This document shows, piece by piece, positions 50,347 through 58,979 of a stretch of 64,000 bases of DNA. This stretch comes from Terrirubrum flagellatum (GTDB taxonomy: Bacteria > Pseudomonadota > Alphaproteobacteria > Rhizobiales > Beijerinckiaceae): contig NZ_CP091852.1 of NCBI RefSeq assembly GCF_022059845.1, forward strand, positions 248,001-312,000. Direction: 5' to 3'. The translations under genes and the position numbers were made by a program. Under the pieces are notes generated by a model, which had not been told where the DNA came from, searched no databases, and saw only the letters and a program-made list of their open reading frames with translations. Position 1 is the stretch's first letter. Each line of letters begins with the position of its first letter.

Positions 50347-50781
50347 ATGATGAACGATGAGTTGAGAGACGCCGCGATCGCGAGGGGTGTTGCGAGTTTC
50401 GAAGCCACCTTCGGGCGCGTGCCGGACAATTTTCGATTGCTGGCGGAACATGCGCCGGGCGCATTCGCGGGATATGGCCTGATGCGCGACGCGGTCATGC
50501 GAGGCGTGAGTTCCGGCGGCGCGCTCGATTTGAAAACCAAGGAGCTGATCTTCGCGCTCCTCGATACTCTGATCGGGCAATCCACGGGCGCCAAAAATCA
50601 CGCCGTCGCCGCGATCAGGCTTGGCCTGACGATTCCGGAACTTGCAGAGGGGCTTTCTCAGGTCATCATGGCCGGTGGAATTGGAACCTGGAATCTGACT
50701 GGCGCCGACGTTCTTCGCCATTGTCTCGCCGTCGAGAGCGAGATCAAGGCGAGCGAGGGATCGGGTTCGAAGTCCGGCTGA
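50347..50781 (+). CDS. Carboxymuconolactone decarboxylase/AhpD-fold protein without CxxC
   Basis: Small helical protein of 144 residues (or 143 from the ATG at 50350). The AhpD/CMD pattern is clear: GALDLKTKELIFALLDTLIG followed by the helix NHAVAAIRLGLTIPEL. The CxxC that gives AhpD its peroxidase activity is replaced by QSTGAKNH, so redox activity is unlikely; carboxymuconolactone decarboxylase itself also lacks the pair. Single gene, divergent from the oligosaccharide importer. Confidence 0.85.
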   Translation: MMNDELRDAAIARGVASFEATFGRVPDNFRLLAEHAPGAFAGYGLMRDAVMRGVSSGGALDLKTKELIFALLDTLIGQSTGAKNHAVAAIRLGLTIPELAEGLSQVIMAGGIGTWNLTGADVLRHCLAVESEIKASEGSGSKSG

Positions 50782-50850
50782 CGATACGAGTTCAGCCGCC
50801 GCGCGAAGATCGAGAGAGGCGCGGCGGCGAGGATTTCGAAGTCGTCTTGG

Positions 50851-51585
50851 TCAGGCGATCGATTCGATCGGATCGCGTTTTACATTCGCCGGCGGATTGC
50901 GATTCTGCATTGTCGGCGCGACCCAGCGCACGCCATTGGCGATGACATGCTGGACGGTCTTGTCGTGATAGGTCGGGAAGGTCTCGTGTCCCGGCCGGAA
51001 GTAGAAGATGCGGCCGCGGCCGCGCACATAGGTGCAACCGCTGCGGAACACCTCGCCGCCCTTAAACCAGCTCAGGAAAATGAGTTCATCAGGCGCAGGG
51101 ATTTCGAACGGCTCGCCATACATCTCTTCTTTTTCAAGCTCGAAATAGCGATCAAGCCCCTGCGCGATCGGATGTTCGGGCGTCACCACCCAGATGCGCT
51201 CCTTCTCGCCATCCTCGCGCCAGTTCACCGTGCAGGCCGAGCCAGTGAGTCGCTTGAAGATCTTGGAGAAGTGGCCGGAATGCAGGACGACGAGCCCCAT
51301 GCCCTGCAGAACGCGCTCCTGCACGCGCGTGACGATCTCGTCGGACACGTCGTTATGCTTCTTGTGTCCCCACCAGAGCAGCACATCGGTGTTATCGAGG
51401 ACTTCGTTGGTGAGCCCATGTTCGGGCTGATCGAGAGTCGCGGTGCGCACGCTGGAAAAACCGCGGTTGCGCAGCGATTCAGCGAGAACTGTATGGATGC
51501 CCCTGGGATAGATCTCGCCGACGGCGGGATTGTTCCGCTCGTGCCAATATTCATTCCAGATGGTGATGTTCAGCTCTTTCGGCAT
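50851..51585 (-). CDS. ThuA-like domain protein
   Basis: Protein of 244 residues of the ThuA family (class I glutamine amidotransferase-like fold) found in trehalose/sucrose utilisation loci of rhizobia. Marks: [25 protein letters not shown] near residue 66, [14 protein letters not shown] near 96 and [15 protein letters not shown] near 205. The reaction is not established; some members act on keto-sugars. It follows the sugar importer genes on the same strand, 47 bases downstream of the MalG-type permease, so the cluster probably takes up a di- or oligosaccharide. Confidence 0.9.
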   Translation of the reverse strand: MPKELNITIWNEYWHERNNPAVGEIYPRGIHTVLAESLRNRGFSSVRTATLDQPEHGLTNEVLDNTDVLLWWGHKKHNDVSDEIVTRVQERVLQGMGLVVLHSGHFSKIFKRLTGSACTVNWREDGEKERIWVVTPEHPIAQGLDRYFELEKEEMYGEPFEIPAPDELIFLSWFKGGEVFRSGCTYVRGRGRIFYFRPGHETFPTYHDKTVQHVIANGVRWVAPTMQNRNPPANVKRDPIESIA

Positions 51586-51632
51586 TGAAGGCGTCCTTCC
51601 GATTTCAATTTAATGAGTGGCGAAGAGAGGCG

Positions 51633-52475
51633 CTATTTCAGCGCGCCGGCGGTCAGCCCGCTGATGATGCGGCGCTGCAGCGCGACGAAGATCAGCACCA
51701 CGGGCGTGACGATGACGCTGGCGAACGCCATGGCGTTGCCCCAGTCGGAATAGTCGGCGCCGACGAAGCCGTAGAGCCCGACGGTCGCCGGCTGAAGTTC
51801 GTTCCGGTTCACGAGTGAGACGGGATAGACGAATTCGCCGTAGGCTTGGAGGAAGACGAGCGTGCCAACGACGACATAGCCGGCGCGGGCGAGCGGCAGC
51901 GAGACGCGCAGAAATGCGGAGACGCGGTTGCAGCCGTCCACGCGCGCAGCTTCTTCAAGCTCGGTTGGGATCTGCGCGAATGTGGTGCGCAGCATGATCA
52001 CCGCGAAAGGCAGCGTCTTCGTCGCGGTCGCCAGAATAACCGCGATCTGGGTGTTCACGAGGCTGAGCTGCTTGAAGATCACGAACATCGGCGTGGCGAG
52101 AAGCGCAGGCGGCAGCACCTGCGACACCATGATGCCGACGAGCACGGCGTCCATCCACAGCGTGCGGAAGCGGCTCAGCGAATAGGCCGCGCCAGTCGCA
52201 AGGAGCAGCGTCAGCGCCGTGACGGCCGACGCGATAATGACGCTGTTCGTCATGTAGCGGCCGACATTCTCGCGCACGAAGATCCAGGCGTAGGCCGCGA
52301 AGGTCGGCGCTTGCGGCAGCAGCGTCGGCTTCGTGGCGTTCAATTCGAACGAGGCTTTCAGGCTCGACGCATACATCCAGTAGACCGGAAAGAGATAGAG
52401 GCCGGCGATCAAAAGCCCCGCTGCGGCGAGCGCGTAGTGACGTGGTCCATAGGGTTCGGCGTCCATGGTCGACAT
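51633..52475 (-). CDS. Sugar ABC transporter permease, MalG type (CUT1)
   Basis: Permease of 280 residues, about 6 segments, with the coupling loop EAARVDGCNRVSAFLRVSLP near residue 176. Start overlaps the MalF-type stop by one base. Confidence 0.93.
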   Translation of the reverse strand: MSTMDAEPYGPRHYALAAAGLLIAGLYLFPVYWMYASSLKASFELNATKPTLLPQAPTFAAYAWIFVRENVGRYMTNSVIIASAVTALTLLLATGAAYSLSRFRTLWMDAVLVGIMVSQVLPPALLATPMFVIFKQLSLVNTQIAVILATATKTLPFAVIMLRTTFAQIPTELEEAARVDGCNRVSAFLRVSLPLARAGYVVVGTLVFLQAYGEFVYPVSLVNRNELQPATVGLYGFVGADYSDWGNAMAFASVIVTPVVLIFVALQRRIISGLTAGALK

Positions 52476-53428
52476 CAGGCCCGCGCCTCCGCGCGCACGC
52501 TGCGGACATAGATGAGCGCGACGAAGAACACGACGATGAGCATCATCGTCGAGGCGGCCGCGCCGCCGGCGAAGTCGAAGATGTCGAAGGACAGCTTGTA
52601 CGACCAGATCGGGAACACATTGCTCGAATCGATCGGGCCGCCATGGGTCATGGTCCAGATCACGTCGAAAGAGCGCATGGTGTAGATCGTCGAGAGCGCC
52701 ACAAGCGCATAGAGCGTCGGACGAAGCATCGGCAGCGTCATCGCGGTGAAGCGGCGGAACGGACCCGCCCCGTCGATCATCGCGGCTTCATAGATTTCGC
52801 GCGGAATGCCGCTCAGGCCCGCTGCGAGAAGGATCATGTTGAAGGGCACGCCGAACCAGACATTCGCCAGCGTGACGGCAAGCAATGACGATGAAGGGTC
52901 GGACAGCCAGTAGACCGGGCCGCTGATGAGGCCGATCGATTGCAGCGCATAGTTGAAGACGCCATTGTCGGAGGCGAGCAGCCATTTCCAGATGGCGCCG
53001 ACGACGAGCGGCGGCAGAATCCAGCCGGCGAGGATGACGCCGCGCAGCGCGCCCGAGCCGGGGAAACGCTGCTGAAAGAAGAGCGCCAGCGCCAGCCCGC
53101 AGGCGCATTGCAGGATGACGCTCAGGCTAACAAAGACAATGGTGTTCTTGACGACGAGCGGAAACAGCGGATCGCCGATGAGCCGTTGATAATTCGCGAA
53201 ACCGACCCAGGGGCGATCCAGCCGTCCGACATTGCTGACGGACACTTCCTGGAAGCTCATGATGACGTTGTAGAGGATGGGGTAGCCGACGAAAAACAGG
53301 AGATAGAGCGCGGTCGCCGCCACCGTCACGGACCAGACATTGCGCGAATCGAACAGACGATCGAGCGCGCCTTCGAGCGGCCGGCTTACTGGCCGGCTGC
53401 TCCCGTAATTCGGCAAGGCTTTGCTCAT
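52475..53428 (-). CDS. Sugar ABC transporter permease, MalF type (CUT1)
   Basis: Permease of 317 residues with about 6 to 8 segments and coupling loop EIYEAAMIDGAGPFRRFTAM near residue 212. It acts with MalG and the binding protein 40 bases upstream. No CUT1 ATPase gene occurs in the window, so the importer must borrow one encoded elsewhere. Confidence 0.93.
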   Translation of the reverse strand: MSKALPNYGSSRPVSRPLEGALDRLFDSRNVWSVTVAATALYLLFFVGYPILYNVIMSFQEVSVSNVGRLDRPWVGFANYQRLIGDPLFPLVVKNTIVFVSLSVILQCACGLALALFFQQRFPGSGALRGVILAGWILPPLVVGAIWKWLLASDNGVFNYALQSIGLISGPVYWLSDPSSSLLAVTLANVWFGVPFNMILLAAGLSGIPREIYEAAMIDGAGPFRRFTAMTLPMLRPTLYALVALSTIYTMRSFDVIWTMTHGGPIDSSNVFPIWSYKLSFDIFDFAGGAAASTMMLIVVFFVALIYVRSVRAEARA

Positions 53429-53468
53429 GATCGCGACGTTCCTTGCGAAGCGGCGTTGGGAATGTGCT

Positions 53469-54707
53469 TCAGAGTCCTTCGATCGGATTCTTGTCGAGCA
53501 ACGGCTTGATGACGGCCTGAGCGCGTTCGAGAGCTGCGGCGGGAGTCGACTGCCCCGTGAGCGAGCTCTGGATTGCAGTCTGAATGGCGCTTGAAATCAG
53601 CGGCCATGCGGGGTGAGGCCCGCGCGCCTTCGCGACGATCATCTGAGTCTTGAACACCTCATAGGCTTTCGGATTGGCGGGATTCTCAACCGAGATCGAA
53701 GGCACCGGCGGCAGCCGGCCGCCGCTCCAGGCGCGCTTCATCTGCTCCGGCTCGGACATGAATTCGACCAGCTTGAACGCGAGCGCCCGCTGCTTCGCGC
53801 CCTTTGGAATGCCCCAGACATAGCCGCCGAGCGCGGACGCTTCGATGTTCTTGCCCTCGCGAACCGGCAGCGTGGCGACGCGCCACTCGAATTTCGCGTC
53901 CTTGTCCATGCGCTGCAACTCCCAGGGGCCGCCGACGACCATCGCGGAAGAGCCGCCAAGGAACGCGCTCATCATCTCGAACTGGCGCTTCACCAGCACG
54001 TCCTTCGAGGCTTGGCCGCTTTTGACGAAATCCGCCCACAGCGTCATCGCGGCGACGGAGTCAGGCGATGTCAGAGAGGCGAGATTGCCGCCGGACTGTT
54101 GCAGGAATGGAAGCCACTGGAACGTTCCCTCCTCGCTCTGGATCGCAGAGAAACCGACGCCATAGACGCCTTTCGCGGGATCGGTGAGCTTCGCGGACAA
54201 TTCCTTCAGCTCCGCCCAGGTGCGCGGCGGCTTGTCGGGATCAAGCCCCTTCGCGCGGAACATGTCGGCGTTGTAGTAGAGCGCCAGCGTATTGGCTTCG
54301 CCAGGGACCGCATATTGACGCTCGCTCCAGATCGTCGTGTTCCAGCTCCCCGTATAATATTTGCTTTTCTCGATGATCTTCGAGCCTTTGACGAGATCGG
54401 TCAGCTCTTCGAGGGCGCCCTGGCTGGCGAAGCTCGCAACGACGGGATTATCGATGGTGACGAGATCGGGCACGTCGCCGGTCGCGATGCCCTTGATCAA
54501 CTGCTGCGACAACTGCGCGAAGGGGATGAATTTCTGGTCGATCTGGTTGTCGGGATGCGTTTCGTTCCAACGCGTGAAATTGACCAGCGTCGGCTCGGTC
54601 GCGTTGCCGAAAATGTGCCAGATCTGAATCTTCTCGCCGGCCGAGGCGGCGGTGCTGGCGAAAACTGAAGCCGCAGCCCAAACGGCTGTCTTCAACAGAC
54701 TTTTCAT
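53469..54707 (-). CDS. Sugar ABC transporter substrate-binding protein (CUT1)
   Basis: Periplasmic protein of 412 residues; signal peptide TAVWAAASVFASTAASAGEK, then IQIWHIFGNATEPTLVNF. Extracellular solute-binding family 1 features: YAVPGEANTLALYYNADMF near residue 131 and AFLGGSSAMVVGGPWEL near 252. ATG at 54707 with GGGAG upstream. First transporter gene after the Gfo/Idh gene (55 bases). Confidence 0.92.
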   Translation of the reverse strand: MKSLLKTAVWAAASVFASTAASAGEKIQIWHIFGNATEPTLVNFTRWNETHPDNQIDQKFIPFAQLSQQLIKGIATGDVPDLVTIDNPVVASFASQGALEELTDLVKGSKIIEKSKYYTGSWNTTIWSERQYAVPGEANTLALYYNADMFRAKGLDPDKPPRTWAELKELSAKLTDPAKGVYGVGFSAIQSEEGTFQWLPFLQQSGGNLASLTSPDSVAAMTLWADFVKSGQASKDVLVKRQFEMMSAFLGGSSAMVVGGPWELQRMDKDAKFEWRVATLPVREGKNIEASALGGYVWGIPKGAKQRALAFKLVEFMSEPEQMKRAWSGGRLPPVPSISVENPANPKAYEVFKTQMIVAKARGPHPAWPLISSAIQTAIQSSLTGQSTPAAALERAQAVIKPLLDKNPIEGL

Positions 54708-54762
54708 TGGCGTCTCCCTTCCGCTTGTTGTTGTGATGTGAAATCTTTTTTGGCGTTTGGCG

Positions 54763-55839
54763 CTACATCTCCGCTGTCGCGAGCGCGTTGCTGTTTGGCG
54801 CGTTCTCGCTTGCGAGGGTTGGCACGGGCACACGTCGCTTGAGACGCGCGCTTTCGATCGCTGCGAACGTCATCGCGAGGCTCTTGAAGTTTTCGGAGCT
54901 GACGGTTTCGGGCGCGACGCCCGTCTCCAGCGCCTCTACGAAATCGCGCAGAACCCCTTCATGACCGCCGATGCGCATCGTCTCGGGCGCGGAAGGAATG
55001 GGCAGCGGCGCGCCATCGCGCAATACGCCAACGCCGGTCGCCCCCTCGCGTTCGGCGTGGAAGGCGTCGTGGCCGTCCCAGGTCAGGGTCCCTTTCTCGC
55101 CGGTGATCCGCCAACTGCTTTCCCAACTCGTGCGCAGGCCCTGCGCACACCAGCTTCCGCGATAGGTGTAGGTGACGCCGCGCTCGAATTCGAAAATCGC
55201 GAAAGCGCTGGCGCCATGGGCGTACCAGGAGCCAGCGGGATTGGCCTCGTGGCAATAGACCGCAAGCGGCGCACCATTGATGACATAGCGCACGGCGTCG
55301 AAGGTGTGGATCGCCATGTCGATGAGGAGGACGTTGCGCATCTCTTCGCGGAAGCCGCCGAAATGCGGGGCGAGGAAGAAATCGGTATGCACGCCCGTCA
55401 CCGCGCCGATGGCGCCGGACTCGACGAAGGACCTCAGTCGCCGCACGCCTTCGATGTAACGCCGGTTCTGCACGATGACGTGCAGGCGCTTCGCTTCGCG
55501 CGCTGCGCGCACGAGGTCGCGCGCATGGTCGATCGTGTCGGCCATCGGCTTTTCACTGAGCACATGGCAGCCGTGGCGAAGCGCGGTCAGAGTCACGTTG
55601 AAACGCGCTTCGGGAACGACGGTGTCGAAGACCACGTCGGGCTTCGCCATGGCGAGCATCGCGTCGAGATCGTCGCCGGTCGCGGCGTCGCTCAGGCGCC
55701 GCTCCTCAGCGAGAGCCCGGGCGCGCGCGAGGTCGACGTCGACCAGGCCGACAACCTCGATCCCGCCGACCTTCAGGGCCGCGTCCAGCCAGCGACGGCT
55801 CATGTTCCCGCAGCCGACGAGAACGGCGCGCAGTCTCAT
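54763..55839 (-). CDS. Gfo/Idh/MocA family oxidoreductase
   Basis: NAD(P)-dependent sugar or inositol dehydrogenase of 358 residues. Rossmann motif VLVGCGNMSRRWLDAAL near residue 6, the catalytic lysine in LSEKPMAD near 94, and a C-terminal domain with DMAIHTFDAVRYV. The ATG at 55839 has GGGAGG upstream. It heads the sugar operon (dehydrogenase, binding protein, two permeases, ThuA) and is divergent from the LacI gene, with a perfect 14-bp palindrome between. Confidence 0.92.
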   Translation of the reverse strand: MRLRAVLVGCGNMSRRWLDAALKVGGIEVVGLVDVDLARARALAEERRLSDAATGDDLDAMLAMAKPDVVFDTVVPEARFNVTLTALRHGCHVLSEKPMADTIDHARDLVRAAREAKRLHVIVQNRRYIEGVRRLRSFVESGAIGAVTGVHTDFFLAPHFGGFREEMRNVLLIDMAIHTFDAVRYVINGAPLAVYCHEANPAGSWYAHGASAFAIFEFERGVTYTYRGSWCAQGLRTSWESSWRITGEKGTLTWDGHDAFHAEREGATGVGVLRDGAPLPIPSAPETMRIGGHEGVLRDFVEALETGVAPETVSSENFKSLAMTFAAIESARLKRRVPVPTLASENAPNSNALATAEM

Positions 55840-55871
55840 GCATCCTCCCGCGGGCGCTCTTGATGGCGCTC

Positions 55872-55885
55872 CGTAAACGTTTACG
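55872..55885. promoter_or_regulatory. LacI-type operator
   Basis: CGTAAACGTTTACG, a perfect 14-bp palindrome with the central CG typical of LacI-family sites. 32 bases upstream of the Gfo/Idh start and 60 upstream of the LacI start, so it may control both. Confidence 0.85.
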
Positions 55886-55945
55886 ACGTTGCGCCTGGCC
55901 GTTATCTTTGTCAATGGCCGCCATTCGAGGCGGGAACGAGGGGTA

Positions 55946-57004
55946 ATGGAGCAGAAGGGCATCGGCATCCGCGAACTCGCGCGGCGGCTCAACATCTCCA
56001 TCGGCACCGTCTCGCGGGCGCTGAACGGGCGCGAGGATGTGAGTCCGGTGACACGGTCGCGCGTGCTCGAGGCTGCGAGCCGTTTCGGCTATGCGCCGAA
56101 CCAGTCGGGCCGCGCGCTTCGCCAGGGCGTGACGCGCGCCGTCGCGCTGATGATGCGCACCAATGTCGACATCGCGACCTTCGGCGAGACCTTCTTTCTG
56201 AATTTGAGCGAGGGCCTGCAGGGCGTGCTGGCGCAGGCGGGGCTTGATCTTATCGTCCTGCCTTGCGGGTCCGGCTTCGATCAGGATCAGTATCTCCGGC
56301 GCGCCGTCGAGCGCGGCCTCGCGGACGGCTTCATCGTTTCTGATACGCAGCGCATTGATGCGCGCATCGATTATCTGCTTGCACGCGGGATTCCGTTCGT
56401 GGCGCTTGGGCGAAGCCTGTCCGGCGGGGACCATCCGTGGATCGATCTCGACTTTGAAGGCGTCGCCGAACAGGCTGTCGATCGGCTGGCGCGATCGGGG
56501 CATCGGCGCATTGCGCTTGGCCTGACGACGCGCGAAGCGAACAGTCGCGTCGTGTTTGCCGACGCGTTCGAGGCGGCGTTGCGTCGCCGCGGCATCGAGC
56601 CTGATCCGGCGCTGGTCGTGCGCGCGCCGGAGACGGTCGATGGCGGCTATGAGCTTGGGCAAGCGCTGCTATCGATCGAGACGCCGCCGACGGCGATCGT
56701 TCTTGGCCAGTCGACTCATGCGATTGGCCTCTATCGCTATCTCCGGGATCGGAATCTCGAACCGGGTCGCGATATCGCGATCATCGGCTTTCGCGACAAT
56801 CCCGCCTGCCAGTTTCTCACTCCCGCGCTGACCTGCTTCAGGGTGTCGTTGCGCGAACTCGGCGCCTGTCTCGGCGAGACGCTTCTGTCGGCGATGCAGC
56901 CGAGCGATGGAGAGGTTGAGTCCGGGGAACGGTTGCGGCTCTGGCCGCTCTCTTTGGTCCAAGGCGAGAGCGACGCGCGATTCCATCGCGACGCCAAAGG
57001 GTGA
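55946..57004 (+). CDS. LacI family transcriptional regulator
   Basis: Regulator of 352 residues. The N-terminal headpiece IRELARRLNISIGTVSRALN and hinge RVLEAASRFGYAPNQSGRAL are typical; the effector domain includes RTNVDIATFGETFFLNLSEG and ends with the usual FRDNPACQFLTPALTCFRVS. ATG at 55946 after GAGGGGT; an in-frame start at 55889 would overlap the operator area. It probably represses the divergent sugar operon in the absence of its sugar. Confidence 0.94.
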   Translation: MEQKGIGIRELARRLNISIGTVSRALNGREDVSPVTRSRVLEAASRFGYAPNQSGRALRQGVTRAVALMMRTNVDIATFGETFFLNLSEGLQGVLAQAGLDLIVLPCGSGFDQDQYLRRAVERGLADGFIVSDTQRIDARIDYLLARGIPFVALGRSLSGGDHPWIDLDFEGVAEQAVDRLARSGHRRIALGLTTREANSRVVFADAFEAALRRRGIEPDPALVVRAPETVDGGYELGQALLSIETPPTAIVLGQSTHAIGLYRYLRDRNLEPGRDIAIIGFRDNPACQFLTPALTCFRVSLRELGACLGETLLSAMQPSDGEVESGERLRLWPLSLVQGESDARFHRDAKG

Positions 57005-57007
57005 ATT

Positions 57008-57844
57008 TCAGCCCAGTTCCAGCGTCGTGACAGCGAAGAGTTCGGGCGCGAACGGAATCTGTTCGCCGAGATACATCCGCGTCGTCTCAAATCCCGGCTG
57101 CAAGCCCGACGCCTTGAGGAAAGCGATGAATGATCGCCGCGCCTCGGGGACATCGATATAGATATTGTCTCCGCTTGCGGCGCCAGCCAGCGAATGAAAA
57201 AGCGCAGCGGCCTTGTCGTCATCGACTGCGGATAATCCGCCGATCTTCCAGCCTTCGCGGCATTTGCGCACGACGCCATATCCCGTGATCGCGCCATTCG
57301 ACATCGCGACGCGCACGACATGCGGAGGCTTGAGCCATCGCGTCAGAAACGCGTCGCGCGCCTCGGGGAAGCTCCGGCGATCGAAAGCCGGGATTGCGGA
57401 CAGGAGATCATCGCTGGCCGCGGCGATGCTGCTATTGTCCTCCCGCCGGCCAGCATACGCGCCGCCAAAACGGATCGTGCGATAGGCCGGCGCAAAACCC
57501 TTGCTGCGATAATTCTCGAACTGCTCATCGACTCCGTCGAGACCAATCGTGCGACCCGTGAGCCGCGCCATGCCGGCTTGCCACACCGCCTTGCCATGGC
57601 CTTCGCCGCGCCTGCCGGGGCGGCTGATATAGAGGCCGATGAAGCCATAGCTCGCGCCATAGGCGACCGCGGAAATTCCCGCGACCATTTCGCTATCAAT
57701 GAAGGCGCCGATGAAGCCATCAGGGTCGGTGGCGTGGAACGCGGCGGCGTCGTTCAGCCCGGGATTCCAGCCGACATCAGCCGCCCAGTCGACGAGTCGC
57801 TCGACTTCGGTGAAATCAAGCTTGCGAATAATGCGCGCGGTCAT
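57008..57844 (-). CDS. GNAT family N-acetyltransferase
   Basis: Protein of 278 residues. The acetyl-CoA site is in residues 60 to 105: GLYISRPGRRGEGHGKAVW matches the R/Q-x-x-G-x-G/A loop. A second domain (about 140 to 278) resembles the C-terminal part of two-domain GNATs. The acceptor is unknown. It is coupled to AroQ by an ATGA overlap and converges with the LacI gene, 3 bases apart. Confidence 0.87.
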   Translation of the reverse strand: MTARIIRKLDFTEVERLVDWAADVGWNPGLNDAAAFHATDPDGFIGAFIDSEMVAGISAVAYGASYGFIGLYISRPGRRGEGHGKAVWQAGMARLTGRTIGLDGVDEQFENYRSKGFAPAYRTIRFGGAYAGRREDNSSIAAASDDLLSAIPAFDRRSFPEARDAFLTRWLKPPHVVRVAMSNGAITGYGVVRKCREGWKIGGLSAVDDDKAAALFHSLAGAASGDNIYIDVPEARRSFIAFLKASGLQPGFETTRMYLGEQIPFAPELFAVTTLELG

Positions 57845-58293
57845 GCAGCGCCTCTCACGGAGCGACCGAGCAGGTAAGCGGCCGCTTCCATCGCGAGGAG
57901 GTATCCGCGAGGCCCGACGCCGCAGATTACGGCCGTCGCCGCCACCGACAGTTTCGAATGGCGGTGCTGCTCGTCTCTCGCGTGAATGTTGGAGATATGA
58001 AGCTCGATGATCGGGCCTTTGAAGATTTTCATCGCATCCAGCATCGCGATCGAACTGAATGAGTAACCTGCAGGATTGATGATGAGTGCGTCGGAGTTCA
58101 ACCGCGCGGCCTGTATCCAGTCGACCAGCACGCCTTCATGGTTGGACTGATGGAAAGAGAGCGACGCGCCGATGCGCTCCGCGCAGGCGCGGCAATCCGT
58201 TTCGATCTCGGCGAGGGTGGTGGAGCCATAGATCTCAGGCTCGCGCTCGCCGAGCAGGTTGAGATTGGGACCATTCAGGATCGTCAGTCTCAT
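57841..58293 (-). CDS. aroQ: Type II 3-dehydroquinate dehydratase-like protein
   Basis: Protein of 150 residues. N-terminal LTILNGPNLNLLGEREPEIY carries the flexible-loop Arg and the catalytic Tyr; IELHISNIHARDEQHRHS supplies the substrate-binding His and Arg. However, the usual NPGAYTHTS motif reads NPAGYSFSS, so the catalytic histidine appears to be Phe. Either a diverged shikimate/quinate enzyme or a paralogue with another task. ATG at 58293 with GAGGGGA upstream. Two-gene operon with the GNAT gene. Confidence 0.85.
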   Translation of the reverse strand: MRLTILNGPNLNLLGEREPEIYGSTTLAEIETDCRACAERIGASLSFHQSNHEGVLVDWIQAARLNSDALIINPAGYSFSSIAMLDAMKIFKGPIIELHISNIHARDEQHRHSKLSVAATAVICGVGPRGYLLAMEAAAYLLGRSVRGAA

Positions 58294-58478
58294 GCGCTGT
58301 CCCCTCACTCCTGTTCGCGATCACCGCGCTTGGCGACGCCAGTTCGAGCAATCCATTTGCGCCGCGGCCCCGGACGTCGATCATACGGCGCGCGCGCGCG
58401 AAGCCGCTGGGCTCGCACAGCGAGCACGCGCGGCTATAATGAACCATCCAGTGTGTTTGTCATGTCGGGAAGATCAGA

Positions 58479-58922
58479 ATGACATTTCGTGCGAAGCCGG
58501 TCGTTCATGAGTGGGACCTGCCTCGCATCGGCTTGCGCGGTCTCTCCGCGCGCGACCGCCAGCTTTTCTGGCAAGGTTTCGAAAAGGGTCGCCGCGGCGC
58601 GCCCTATGTCAAGGGCAACGGCTTCTCGCGCTGGCGTCCTGTCGCGGGAACGGAGCTGAACATCGCGCTCTACATCACCAATCGTAGCGTCGGGCTGTTC
58701 GTGCGCGGCCTGCGCGGCGTTCCCCTCTCAGCGACGCGCGTTCTGCTGGGCCCGCGCAAGGCTGAACTCGAGACGCGGCTCGCCGCCCGTCTCGATGATG
58801 AAGTTCCGCTGCTGCGCCGGCTGCCGCTTGCGTCGACGGACACGTCGACCTGGGCGCGCGCCTATGAATGGCTGCGCGACGCCGAAGAGGATTTTCTCGC
58901 GGCGCTGATCGCGGAAGATTGA
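58479..58922 (+). CDS. Hypothetical protein
   Basis: I do not recognise this 147-residue protein. It is basic in the first half (RDRQLFWQGFEKGRRG) and acidic at the C-terminus (LRDAEEDFLAALIAED), with two strands LNIALYITNRSVGLFVRG in the middle and no signal or membrane segment. Codon use matches the neighbours. It stands alone on the plus strand between AroQ and the sugar permease. The ribosome-binding site is weak. Confidence 0.7.
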   Translation: MTFRAKPVVHEWDLPRIGLRGLSARDRQLFWQGFEKGRRGAPYVKGNGFSRWRPVAGTELNIALYITNRSVGLFVRGLRGVPLSATRVLLGPRKAELETRLAARLDDEVPLLRRLPLASTDTSTWARAYEWLRDAEEDFLAALIAED

Positions 58923-58979
58923 GGCGACAGGACAGCCAATTCCATACCCGATTATACCCGATAAGGCGCGACCTCTCTT

